DNA of 64,000 nt from Methanocaldococcus sp. (GTDB lineage Archaea > AGJL01 > Methanococci > Methanococcales > Methanocaldococcaceae), in contig NZ_JACCLX010000006.1 in assembly GCF_024490875.1 (NCBI RefSeq), positions 20,071 to 84,070 of the forward strand, read 5' to 3'. Both the position numbers and the translations under genes were made by a program. The notes under the pieces were generated by a model that was not told the origin of the DNA, did not search any database, and saw only the letters and a program-made list of their open reading frames with translations. Positions 48,304 through 56,604 of the stretch are shown one piece after another; positions within the stretch are counted from its first letter, which is position 1, and each line of letters starts with the position of its first letter.

Positions 48304-48981
48304 ATGCAACTTAGGTTATCATCTGGTAATATATTGGATGAGAATGTCCATAAAATAGGGATTATAGCATTAGGCTCTTTTTTAGAAAATCATGGAACCG
48401 TTTTACCAATAGATACTGATATAAAGATAGCCTCTTACATTGCCTTAATGGCATCTATTTTAACAGGAATTAAATTTTTAGGAGTAGTTATTCCTTCTAC
48501 GGAGTATGATTATGTAAAGCATGGTATTCACAATAAACCAGAGGATGTTTATAACTATTTAAGATTTTTGATAAAGGAGGGGAAAAAAATTGGTGTAGAG
48601 AAGTTTTTAATAGTTAATTGTCATGGAGGAAATGTATTAATTGAAAAATATTTAAAAAATTTAGAATATGAATTTGATGTAAAAATAGAGATGATAAATA
48701 TAACTTTTACTCATGCCTCTACGGAGGAGGTTTCTGTTGGTTATGTAATAGGAATAGCAAAAGTCAATGATGAACTTTTAAAGGAGCATAATAATTTTAA
48801 AAAATATCCAGAGGTAGGAATGGTTGGATTAACAGAGGCAAGAAAAAATAATAAAATTATAGATGAAGAGGCAAGAATCGTTGAAAGGTTTGGAGTAAAA
48901 TTAGATGAAAAACTTGGTAAAAAGATTTTGGAAGATAGTATTAATAAAGTAGTTGAAAAGATAAAAGAACTAATTAGGTGA
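48304..48981 (+). CDS. arfB: FAPy deformylase ArfB (2-amino-5-formylamino-6-ribosylaminopyrimidinone 5'-phosphate deformylase)
   Basis: ArfB removes formate from the FAPy nucleotide, the second archaeal step toward riboflavin and the deazaflavin FO of F420. It belongs to the creatininase family: [17 protein letters not shown] (residues 20-36) and [13 protein letters not shown] near 106-119 carry the metal ligands Glu, His, Asp and His. As I recall, the M. jannaschii enzyme (MJ0116) also sits next to aIF2-alpha. The length is 225 residues. The next gene starts 4 bases later. Confidence 0.88.
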   Translation: MQLRLSSGNILDENVHKIGIIALGSFLENHGTVLPIDTDIKIASYIALMASILTGIKFLGVVIPSTEYDYVKHGIHNKPEDVYNYLRFLIKEGKKIGVEKFLIVNCHGGNVLIEKYLKNLEYEFDVKIEMINITFTHASTEEVSVGYVIGIAKVNDELLKEHNNFKKYPEVGMVGLTEARKNNKIIDEEARIVERFGVKLDEKLGKKILEDSINKVVEKIKELIR

Positions 48982-48985
48982 AATT

Positions 48986-49453
48986 ATGGGCTGGGAAAAT
49001 GCTCCTTCTCATATATGTAGAGGAGGAGATTTGAGAGGATTAGCCTTTTGCTGTCCTCCAATAAAATACTGTCCTATTCATAAGGCATTAAAAATTTTAA
49101 AATTATCACCAGAAGAATTTATAAGAATAAAAGAAGAGTTTGGAAAAAGGACAAAACTTGGCTTAGGAAAAAATACATGTTTTGGTAGTTTAGTATGGTG
49201 TTGTAAGATAACTAAACCTTGCCCTTATAGAGATTATGAACTTGCTAAAAACAATATAACCCCTGATGAATATATGGAATTAAAAAAAGAACTTGCTGAA
49301 GAGATTATAAAAAATAGTCCATTTTTTAAAGAGGCAGTTGAAGTTTTTGCTAAAAAAGGAATCCCCAAAGATGTTGCAGAGAAATGTATATTAGAAACTG
49401 GAGATTTAAAAAAGGCATATCAATTAGCTATAAAAATGTTAGACAAAGGATAA
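48986..49453 (+). CDS. Methanogenesis marker protein 9 domain protein
   Basis: The 155-residue protein has cysteines in SHICRGGDLRGLAFCCPPIKYCPIH and CFGSLVWCCKITKPCPYRDYE, a pattern I recall from the methanogenesis-marker-9 family, probably binding Fe-S or zinc. The C-terminus is helical and UBA-like (AEKCILETGDLKKAYQLAIKML). The function is unknown. It lies 4 bases after arfB and is convergent with the gene downstream of tRNA-Sec. Confidence 0.78.
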   Translation: MGWENAPSHICRGGDLRGLAFCCPPIKYCPIHKALKILKLSPEEFIRIKEEFGKRTKLGLGKNTCFGSLVWCCKITKPCPYRDYELAKNNITPDEYMELKKELAEEIIKNSPFFKEAVEVFAKKGIPKDVAEKCILETGDLKKAYQLAIKMLDKG

Positions 49454-49461
49454 TTATTTAA

Positions 49462-50376
49462 TTATTGGATTGGGATTTTATTTTCTTTAAAACCTTTAAA
49501 TAAATCATACTCCTCCTTTGACAATTTATATATATAAAATTTAACATCTTCAACCATACACATACTCTTTATTAATCTATAACTTTTTTCACCATTGTAG
49601 TTATTCAAAAAAGCGTAAATAGGTTTTCCATTCTTAGATACAATATATCCTTCCTTACTATCTTCAATTTTAATTAAAGATGTTCCATAAGATAAAGCAT
49701 CTATTAATGAGATGTCTTTTAAGATTATTGGCTCCTTTGAAGATGTTATTTTTTTAATAATATCTGTAAATGACTCTCCTTCAAATATAAAACCTTCAAC
49801 ATATTTATTTTTAAACATATTCAAATCTTTGTTAGATATGATTTCAATCTTTGCAATAATCTCACTAACAGCAAATGTAGTTTTTAACTTACTAATTGCT
49901 CTTTTTCCAAACAATGTTTTTTTTCCAAAATATATGGCAAAAATTTCTTTTGAATTTTTATAAATAACAACAGCCTTCTCATCTTTAAATCTCTTTGGTT
50001 TAAAAGTAACCTTATTATATCCACTCATTAGGAATTTATATATGTCGTTATATGAATTTAGGATTATATTATCCTCAAAAACCAAACTTAACTTAGAAAC
50101 TTCTACAATGGTTTCATCTGGTTTAAAATTTTTTAAAGCATATTTTACTTCCTCCTCTGAACCTTCATAAATTTCTATTAAAAAAGTATCTGGAATTATC
50201 TGAAAAATTTCCTCTAAATCTTTCTCTTTATCATCTAATTTAGATGAAATTAACTTTGAATTAAGGTAATATAAAAAAGTATGGTCTATTCTAATAATTC
50301 CTGTAAAATTACTTAATCCAGAAATTATTTCCCTCAAATCATTAACATTCCCAAATTTTGAATATATCTTCTTCAT
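49462..50376 (-). CDS. Conserved archaeal protein of unknown function (DUF2226-like), next to tRNA-Sec
   Basis: The protein has 304 residues. It begins [23 protein letters not shown], with alternating beta/alpha elements ([30 protein letters not shown]). A second repeat-like segment [18 protein letters not shown] and [15 protein letters not shown] recalls roadblock or DUF2226-type proteins. ATG 50376 follows GTGATATC. The frame extends upstream through the tRNA-Sec gene, but that part is tRNA. The ATG lies only 20 bases after the tRNA 3' end on the same strand, so both are likely on one transcript. A link to selenocysteine metabolism is possible but unproved. Confidence 0.65.
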   Translation of the reverse strand: MKKIYSKFGNVNDLREIISGLSNFTGIIRIDHTFLYYLNSKLISSKLDDKEKDLEEIFQIIPDTFLIEIYEGSEEEVKYALKNFKPDETIVEVSKLSLVFEDNIILNSYNDIYKFLMSGYNKVTFKPKRFKDEKAVVIYKNSKEIFAIYFGKKTLFGKRAISKLKTTFAVSEIIAKIEIISNKDLNMFKNKYVEGFIFEGESFTDIIKKITSSKEPIILKDISLIDALSYGTSLIKIEDSKEGYIVSKNGKPIYAFLNNYNGEKSYRLIKSMCMVEDVKFYIYKLSKEEYDLFKGFKENKIPIQ

Positions 50377-50396
50377 GATATCACAAAATAGATTAA

Positions 50397-50485
50397 CGGC
50401 GCGGGGGGGGAATCGAACCCCGAGGGCCTCCGCCCTCGACGGATCTGAAGTCCGCCCCGGGCTACCAAGCCCGGTACCCCGCGCC
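50397..50485 (-). tRNA. selC: tRNA-Sec (anticodon TCA)
   Basis: On the minus strand an 89-base tRNA folds with all features of archaeal tRNA-Sec. The acceptor has 9 bp (GGCGCGGGG with CCCCGCGCC) and the D-arm 7 bp (CCGGGCT/AGCCCGG, loop TGGT). The anticodon arm has 6 bp (GGCGGA/TCCGTC) with loop CTTCAGA, anticodon TCA at 50446-50448. The variable arm has 6 bp (GAGGGC/GCCCTC), and the T-arm 4 bp (GGGG/CCCC, loop TTCGATT). The discriminator is G and CCA is not encoded. A TATA-like AATATTATA at about 50508-50516 would start transcription at the 5' end. It reads UGA in selD. Confidence 0.96.
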
Positions 50486-50664
50486 ACATTAATAATTATT
50501 TGAAAGGTATAATATTATTTTTAATATTTAAAAGTTATTACATACATATTAATATCCCTATTAGCAAAATTGATATTTGAATTTGGAATTAAGAATAAAT
50601 TAAAATATTCTTTATTTTTTTAAAATTTTCCTTTAAAATATGGAGATAATTTAAAATAATAATG

Positions 50665-50673
50665 TTTATATAT
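50665..50673 (+). promoter_or_regulatory. Putative TATA box of cdhDE
   Basis: TTTATATAT in an AT-rich gap, about 55 bases before the GGTGAT site of cdhD. A start near 50695 would give a short leader. The rest of the gap 50486-50697 shows no gene. Confidence 0.45.
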
Positions 50674-50727
50674 GAATTTTACTAACTTTAATTTGTAATG
50701 ATTTATAATGATAAATTAGGTGATTCT

Positions 50728-51918
50728 ATGAATTTAAATGCATTAATAAAGATTATTGAAAAAGTTGGAAAGATAGAAATTGAAAATATTTACATTACAG
50801 GAGATGAAATTATAATAAACATTCCTTCGTCTCCTCCAGTAGTTATTCCTCAAACACCATCAATAAAAGAAAAATTAGTTGAGGAAGGAATAATTGAAAT
50901 TAAAGAAGTTCCTGAATTAGACTGGGAGCCTCCAATTGAAAAGTATCCAGGATATATAAGGGAAGTTCAATTTGGAAAACCAAAATCTGAAGGTGGTAGA
51001 GGAAAAGTTGTAAAGATTGGAGGGCAAAGAGCTTTATATAGATTTGAAGAACCCCAACCTAACCCTCCAGTAGTTACTTTTGATATATTTGATATGCCAA
51101 TGCCAGGATTACCTAAACCAATTAGACTATTTTTTCAGGATGTTATGGAGGATCCTTGCGAATGGGCTAAGAAATGTGTTAAAGAGTTTGGAGCAGATAT
51201 GATAACTATTCACCATATATCAACAGATTCAAAAATTAAAGATAAAAGTCCAAAAGAAGCGGCAAAATTGATGGAAGATTTATTACAGGCAGTAGATGTT
51301 CCATTTGTTATTGGAGGTAGTGGTAATCCTCAAAAAGATCCGTTAGTTTTAGAGGCGTGTGCTGAAGTGACTGAGGGTGATAGATGCTTATTAGCATCTG
51401 CAAACTTAGAGTTAGATTATAAAAAAATAGTAGATGCCGCTATGAAATATGATCACAATGTTTTAGCATGGTCTATTATGGATCCAAATATGGCGAGAGA
51501 TTTAAACAGAAAGTTAATTGAGGCAGGTTTAGATCCTAATAGAATTGTTATGGATCCTACAACATGTGCATTAGGTTATGGTATTGAATTCTCTATTAAT
51601 GCAATGGTTAGATTGAGATTGAATGGTTTAAAAGGAGATGAGTTAGTTAATATGCCAATGTCTTCTGGAACTACTAATGCCAATGGTGCGAGAGAGGCGT
51701 GGATGAATAATCCAGAATGGGGTCCAAGAGAGTATAGATTACCATTGTGGGAAATAACTACTGGAATTACAATGATGATGTGTGGAGTGGATTTATTCAT
51801 GATGCTTAATCCAATAGCAGTAAAAACATTAAAGGAAATTGGTAAAACACTATCTACAAAGCCAGGAGAAGTTAAATTAAACACTAATAATTACGAGTGG
51901 ATTGTAGCAAAGGCGTAA
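50728..51918 (+). CDS. cdhD: Acetyl-CoA decarbonylase/synthase delta subunit
   Basis: CdhD with CdhE forms the corrinoid iron-sulfur protein that accepts the methyl group from tetrahydromethanopterin for acetyl-CoA synthesis. The TIM-barrel shows VVTFDIFDMPMPGLPKPIR, GADMITIHHISTDS, FVIGGSGNPQKDPLVLEA, DPTTCALGYGIEFS and NNPEWGPREYRLPLWE. ATG 50728 follows AGGTGAT; the frame is open 10 codons upstream but those overlap the leader. The length is 396 residues. CdhE follows 19 bases later. Confidence 0.95.
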   Translation: MNLNALIKIIEKVGKIEIENIYITGDEIIINIPSSPPVVIPQTPSIKEKLVEEGIIEIKEVPELDWEPPIEKYPGYIREVQFGKPKSEGGRGKVVKIGGQRALYRFEEPQPNPPVVTFDIFDMPMPGLPKPIRLFFQDVMEDPCEWAKKCVKEFGADMITIHHISTDSKIKDKSPKEAAKLMEDLLQAVDVPFVIGGSGNPQKDPLVLEACAEVTEGDRCLLASANLELDYKKIVDAAMKYDHNVLAWSIMDPNMARDLNRKLIEAGLDPNRIVMDPTTCALGYGIEFSINAMVRLRLNGLKGDELVNMPMSSGTTNANGAREAWMNNPEWGPREYRLPLWEITTGITMMMCGVDLFMMLNPIAVKTLKEIGKTLSTKPGEVKLNTNNYEWIVAKA

Positions 51919-51937
51919 ATAACTTTGAGGTGGTTAA

Positions 51938-53416
51938 ATGCCAAAAAAAATTAGTGTAATGGATATCTACAAACTACTGCCAAAAACAAACTGTAAAAAA
52001 TGTGGTCAGCCATCGTGTATGGCATTTGCCGCTAAATTATTAGAAAAAGAGGCAACAGTTGATCAGTGTCCAATTCTTAATACCCCAAAATTTGAAAAAA
52101 ATAGAAAAAAAATAATAGAACTTCTATCTCCACCTGTAAAAGAAGTTTGGTTTGGTAATGATGATAGAAAAGCTGTTATGGGTGGAGATGAAGTAATGTA
52201 TAGATATCAATTGTCATTTTTTAATCCTACACCAATTGGTGTAGATATTAGCGATGAGTTAAGCGAGGAAGAAATTAAGAAGAGAGCCAAAGAAATAGAG
52301 AATTTTGCATTTGAAAGAACAGGTGAAAAACTAAAATTAGATTTTATTGTAATTAGAAATGCATCAGGAAATGCAGAAAAATTTAAAAAAGCCATTGAAA
52401 TTGTAGAAAAAGAAACAGAAATGCCTATTTGTCTCGCTTCTTTAAATCCTGAAATTATAAAAGAGGCTTTAAAAATTGTTAAATCAAAAGTTATGATTTA
52501 TGCTGCAACAAAAGATAATTTAAATGACATGATTAGAGTTATTAAAGAACTCAAAAAAGAAAAAGATGTCGTTTTGGTTTTATCATCAAACAATGTTAAA
52601 GAGTTAAAAAATATGGCGGCAAAGTGTTTAGCTAATGGCATTGAGGATTTAGTTTTAGAGCCACATACATATCCTGAAAATATCGCTGAAACATTAGATT
52701 TAAATGTAATGATAAGAAGAAGTGCAATTGAAAGAGAAGATAAATACTTAGGATTTCCAATATTAAATTTACCAATAAATGCATATTATTATGCTTTAAA
52801 CAATCCTTGTCCTATTTCGGAATTTTTTGAAGATAAAGATGTTGTTGCAAAAATGTATGAGGCAACAATTGCAGGGACATTATTAAATAGATATGCAGAT
52901 GCTTTAATTATGCATGGCATTGAAATATGGGAATTAATGCCAGTATTAACATTGAGACAGTCTATTTATACTGATCCAAGAAAACCTCAGGCTGTTGAAC
53001 CTGGTTTATATCCTATTGGTAATCCAGATGAGAATAGCCCTGTTATATTAACAACTAACTTCTCATTAACATTTTACACAGTAACTGGGGACTTTGAAAA
53101 AGATAATGTCACTTGTTGGTTGTTAGTTATGGACACTGGTGGAAAGGCTGTTGATGTTTCAGTTGCAGGAGGGCAGTATAATGGAGAGAATGCTAAAAAA
53201 TTAATTGAAGAGACAGGAATCGCAGATAAAGTTAGCCATAGAATATTAATTTTACCAGCATTAGCGGCATCAACAAGAGGTGACATTGAGGATAAGACAG
53301 GATGGACCTGTGTAGTTGGAACAAGAGATTCATCACAAGTTGGAGAATTTTTAAGAAAGAACTGGGATAGAATATTAAGAGAATGGAAAGAGAAGCATCA
53401 AAAAGAAAAAACATAA
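51938..53416 (+). CDS. cdhE: Acetyl-CoA decarbonylase/synthase gamma subunit
   Basis: The N-terminal [4Fe-4S] domain has TNCKKCGQPSCMAFAAKLL ... DQCP. A TIM barrel follows (LDFIVIRNASGNAEKFKKAI, DLVLEPHTYPENIAETLD), and the C-terminal corrinoid-binding domain has WLLVMDTGGKAVDVSVAGGQ and ILPALAASTRGDIEDKTGW. The length is 492 residues. It needs cobamide from the pathway that includes cbiE at 1.3 kb. It converges with aspC. Confidence 0.95.
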   Translation: MPKKISVMDIYKLLPKTNCKKCGQPSCMAFAAKLLEKEATVDQCPILNTPKFEKNRKKIIELLSPPVKEVWFGNDDRKAVMGGDEVMYRYQLSFFNPTPIGVDISDELSEEEIKKRAKEIENFAFERTGEKLKLDFIVIRNASGNAEKFKKAIEIVEKETEMPICLASLNPEIIKEALKIVKSKVMIYAATKDNLNDMIRVIKELKKEKDVVLVLSSNNVKELKNMAAKCLANGIEDLVLEPHTYPENIAETLDLNVMIRRSAIEREDKYLGFPILNLPINAYYYALNNPCPISEFFEDKDVVAKMYEATIAGTLLNRYADALIMHGIEIWELMPVLTLRQSIYTDPRKPQAVEPGLYPIGNPDENSPVILTTNFSLTFYTVTGDFEKDNVTCWLLVMDTGGKAVDVSVAGGQYNGENAKKLIEETGIADKVSHRILILPALAASTRGDIEDKTGWTCVVGTRDSSQVGEFLRKNWDRILREWKEKHQKEKT

Positions 53417-53421
53417 AAAAG

Positions 53422-54549
53422 TTATTCAAAGATTTTTCTTATTATTTCAATAGCCTTTTCTATATCTTCATATTTTGTAGCGTAACTAAATCTTACATAG
53501 TTATAGCCATTATCTCCAAAGGCTATTCCTGGAACGCATAAAACCTTATTTTTAATTAATATTTTAGCTACTTTTACTCCATCTCCATATTCAGACACAT
53601 CAGGGAAAATATAAAATGCTCCTTCTGGTTTATTAACTCTAAAAATATCTTTTAATCCATTATAGATTAAATCTCTCCTCCTTTTAAATTCATTAACCAT
53701 ATTTTTAACACATTCCTGACTTCCTCTCAAAGCGGCTAAAGCACCATATTGAGCAAAAGTAGGAGCACATGCAAAACTATATTGGTGAATTTTTATCATA
53801 TTATTGATTAAATCCAACTCCTTATTTAATTCATCTGAAACTGCCAAATATCCAATCCTCCAACCAGTCATTGCATAAGTTTTAGAAAATCCATTAATTA
53901 ATATACATCTATCTGTATATTTCATTGGGGAATAATGTTTTTTATCATAAATAATTTTATCATAAACTTCATCTGAAACAATAATTAAATTGTAATCTTC
54001 AGATATTTCTGCCAAACCTTTTACTGTTTCTTTGTCATAAACTTTTCCAGTAGGGTTTGCTGGAGAATTGAATATTATTAATTTTGTTTTTTTGGTTATT
54101 GACTCCTTAACTTGCTCTAAATCAATATCAAAATTATCATCTAAGTTTATATTTACAATTTTTCCCTCAGCAAATTCTACCAATGAAAAATAAGATACAA
54201 AAGATGGATTAAATACAATAACTTCATCTCCTCTATTAACTAAACTCATAATAGACAGCATTAAAGCCTCTGAGGCCCCACAGGTTATAATAATATTATC
54301 CTTATCAACATTTATATTGTAATCTTCCATTAACTTATTGCTAATTTCTTCCCTTAATTCAGGAATTCCATTGTTTGGAGAGTAATGAGTTTTACCTTCA
54401 TCTAATGCTTTTTTTGCTTCCTCAATAATATGCTTAGGAGTTGTGAAATCAGGCTCTCCAATTCCCAAATTTATACTGTCAGATGTTGCTAAATTAAATA
54501 TTTCCCTAATTGCTGATGGCTTTATATTTTTGCATCTATCACTTATCAT
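53422..54549 (-). CDS. aspC: Aspartate aminotransferase (class I PLP enzyme)
   Basis: Transaminase of fold type I. NLGIGEPDF (residues 27-35), SPNNGIPELREEI, NSPANPTGKVY, DEVYDKIIY and the PLP lysine in NGFSKTYAMTGWRIGY are visible, and RFSYATKYEDIEKAI includes the carboxylate-binding Arg. The length of 375 residues matches the archaeal AspAT group. The ATG follows GAGGAAGTGAAAG, 25 bases after the stop of the restored nucleotidyltransferase frame, so the two may share a transcript. Confidence 0.92.
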   Translation of the reverse strand: MISDRCKNIKPSAIREIFNLATSDSINLGIGEPDFTTPKHIIEEAKKALDEGKTHYSPNNGIPELREEISNKLMEDYNINVDKDNIIITCGASEALMLSIMSLVNRGDEVIVFNPSFVSYFSLVEFAEGKIVNINLDDNFDIDLEQVKESITKKTKLIIFNSPANPTGKVYDKETVKGLAEISEDYNLIIVSDEVYDKIIYDKKHYSPMKYTDRCILINGFSKTYAMTGWRIGYLAVSDELNKELDLINNMIKIHQYSFACAPTFAQYGALAALRGSQECVKNMVNEFKRRRDLIYNGLKDIFRVNKPEGAFYIFPDVSEYGDGVKVAKILIKNKVLCVPGIAFGDNGYNYVRFSYATKYEDIEKAIEIIRKIFE

Positions 54550-54574
54550 TCTTTCACTTCCTCAAAATATATCC

Positions 54575-55268
54575 TTATTTATAAAGCTCAATTGCTCTAA
54601 TTTTTATAGTTTCTGATGGTTCATCTCTGATATTAGAGTTTTTATAACACTCATTCAATAATAAATCCAATTCACAAAAATGATTTTTTATCTTTTCTTT
54701 ATATTCATCATCAATTGGTTGGTTTTTTATTTATTTTGCATTCAAACAAATAACTTACTATCTCATCATCATAGCAATCTAAGCATTTAAATGAGTTAAA
54801 GTCAGATTTAAAATTTCCAGTATTTAAGCATAAGATACCTTGATAATAAGCTCTCAGAATATACAAACATATTTTTGGATTTTTAGCATCTATATGAAAT
54901 TTTTGTAAATGATTCTTAATAAATCCTTTCCAATGGTAATAAAGATTTTTGCAAGTGCAATTGTGGGCTATTTCCTTAACATCTTTATGGTATTTTGAGG
55001 AATATAAAACCTTATCAGATAAAGCAATCTCAATGAAATTAGCGTTTGGTTTTAAAAGTTCTCTCAAAAACTTTCCTAACTCATAGCTAACAAAATCACA
55101 CTTTCCAAACATTTTATTTATAACTTCCCCTTCTTTACTTTTATATATGCAGTTTTTAACAAATAACTCTCTGTCTAAGATATGCACTCCTCTAATATAT
55201 ACATCACTTGGATTTGGGATTCCATACAAATCACTCCCAGAAATTACAACAAATATAGGAATTTCCAT
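54575..55268 (-). pseudogene. Nucleotidyltransferase-like protein (RlaP/COG3541-like), frameshifted near the C-terminus
   Basis: The N-terminus IPIFVVISGSDLYGIPNPSDVYIRGVHI resembles the polymerase-beta-like family typified by GSHAYG...SDIDVRG, but the second acidic residue of the DxD pair is Tyr here. After residue 184 the frame ends at TGA 54711-54713. In the neighbouring frame coding continues as PIDDEYKEKIKNHFCELDLLL to IRAIELYK and stops at TAA 54575-54577. One A too many in the six-A run near 54725 explains the break. So this is a one-base insertion or a sequence error. ATG 55268 follows GTGGAGATT. The function is unknown. Confidence 0.72.
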
Positions 55269-55421
55269 AATAATCTCCACATTATTGATTTTTTAATAAC
55301 TCGATAATTATTAGAAATTCTAATTGGTAGTATTTTATAGTTTTTCAAAGTTATTGATTATTACCTATTGTGGTTATTTAAGTATTTTTGTTGATTTATA
55401 AAAATATATTAGGTGATAATT

Positions 55422-56477
55422 ATGGATAAAAAGATTGAAAAAAATAAAATAAAATTAACTGAATTGGTTAAACTACATGGATGAGCATGCAAACTGCCCA
55501 GCACCGAGTTAGAGTATTTAGTAAAAGGCATAGTTACTGATGAGGATTTAAAAGATAAAAATATTTTAGTTGGCTTAGGAGATGATGCATCAATAATTAA
55601 AAGAAATGGTTTAGTTATAGCAAAAACCGTTGATGTCTTTACGCCAATAGTTGATGATCCATATATACAGGGAAAGATAGCTGCTTGCAACTCAACGAGT
55701 GATATATATGCTATGGGACTTTTAGACATTATAGGAGTTTTGGCAATAGTAGGAATTCCTGAAAAATTGCCAATACCAATAGTTAGAGAAATGTTAAAGG
55801 GCTTCCAAGATTTTTGTAGAGAGAATAAAACTTCAATAGTTGGAGGACATACAATACTAAATCCATGGCCCTTAATTGGAGGAGCAGTTACTGGTGTTGG
55901 TAGAGAGGAGGAAGTATTAACAAAAGGAGGAGCAAAAGAGGGAGATATTTTAATATTAACAAAACCCTTAGGAACTCAAACAGCGATGGCTCTAAATAGA
56001 ATTCCAGAAGAGTTTGAAAATCTATTAAATATAACTAACGAGGAAAAAAATTATATTGTTAATAAAGCAATAGAAATAATGACAACATCAAACAGATATG
56101 GATTGTTAGCTTTAAGAAAAGCAGAAGAAAGAGTTGGAGATAAAATAGGTAATGCATTAACAGACATTACAGGATTTGGAATATTGGGACATTCAAATGA
56201 AATGGCTAAAAATAGCAATGTTTTAATTGAAATTACTACTTTACCATGCATAAGAAAAACACCTGAATTAAGTAAGATGTTTGGTCATGCATTATTGGAA
56301 GGTTATGGAGCAGAAACTGCTGGAGGTTTATTAATATCAGCAAAAAAAGAATATAAAGATGACTTAATTGATGAATTGGAAAAATATAAATGTTATTCAT
56401 TTGAAGTTGGTAGAGTGTTAAAGAAAGGAGAAGGTAAGGCAGTTTTATCAAAGGATGTTAAAGTTATTGAAGTATAA
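55422..56477 (+). CDS. selD: Selenophosphate synthetase SelD, selenocysteine-containing (in-frame UGA)
   Basis: SelD makes selenophosphate from selenide and ATP, the selenium donor for Sec-tRNA. Reading from ATG 55422 (after AGGTGATAAT) the frame runs to TAA 56475-56477 with a single TGA at 55482-55484 in the sequence KLHG-U-ACKLPSTELE, exactly where SelD has its catalytic Cys or Sec. The following Lys and the GLGDDASI, ATP-binding TSDIYAMG and GGHTILNPWPLIGGAVTG motifs are intact. With Sec the protein has 351 residues. A SECIS hairpin is in the 3'UTR, and a 17-base inverted repeat joins the UGA region with the stop region. tRNA-Sec is encoded 5 kb upstream. Confidence 0.95.
55482..55484 (+). 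other. Selenocysteine codon UGA of selD
   Basis: In-frame TGA, residue 21 of SelD, preceded by Gly and followed by Ala-Cys-Lys-Leu-Pro. Recoding is supported by the intact frame on both sides, the SECIS at 56513-56549 and tRNA-Sec in the same window. Confidence 0.93.
55495..55511 (+). repeat. 5' arm of a 17-base long-range inverted repeat in selD
   Basis: TGCCCAGCACCGAGTTA starts 10 bases after the UGA codon and is the exact reverse complement of 56475-56491. Its codons CTG-CCC-AGC-ACC-GAG are GC-ending and look uncommon in the surrounding AT-rich genes. It is a candidate strand of an mRNA helix. Confidence 0.9.
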
Positions 56478-56491
56478 CTCGGTGCTGGGCA
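56475..56491 (+). repeat. 3' arm of the selD inverted repeat, overlapping the stop codon
   Basis: TAACTCGGTGCTGGGCA begins with the TAA stop codon of selD and ends 21 bases before the SECIS stem. It pairs perfectly with 55495-55511 over 17 bp; the flanking bases do not extend the match. Confidence 0.9.
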
Positions 56492-56512
56492 ATTATTTAA
56501 AAATGTCTTTGG

Positions 56513-56549
56513 TCGATGTGCCGAACCCTTCCTTAGGGAGGCACATCGA
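56513..56549 (+). promoter_or_regulatory. Archaeal SECIS element in the selD 3'UTR
   Basis: The hairpin has a 10-bp stem TCGATGTGCC/GGCACATCGA, then the diagnostic asymmetric GAA (56523-56525) opposite A (56539), then a 3-bp CCC/GGG stem with loop TTCCTTA. This is the consensus of methanococcal SECIS elements, which lie in 3'UTRs. It starts 36 bases after the stop codon. An oligo-T tract follows at 56567-56576, a possible transcript end before purC. Confidence 0.96.
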
Positions 56550-56604
56550 AAATCTTTAAATAAAAATTTTTTCTTTTAATTTTATAAAGATATAAGGTGA
56601 AAAT

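Noticed and set aside
50377..50487. Open frame extension of the unknown-function gene over tRNA-Sec
   Set aside because: The first 37 codons are the tRNA-Sec gene read as protein (Gly, Arg and Pro-rich, unlike the rest); the real ATG at 50376 has its own ribosome binding site.
54700..54725. UGA at the end of the nucleotidyltransferase frame as a selenocysteine codon
   Set aside because: The frame has three TGA codons in a row and then TAA, and there is no SECIS-like hairpin nearby; a one-base shift restores good coding sequence.
55495..56491. selD inverted repeat as ends of a mobile cassette
   Set aside because: One arm is inside the coding sequence and codes for conserved SelD residues, the other begins with the stop codon; there are no target duplications or transposase. 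An RNA helix explains it better.
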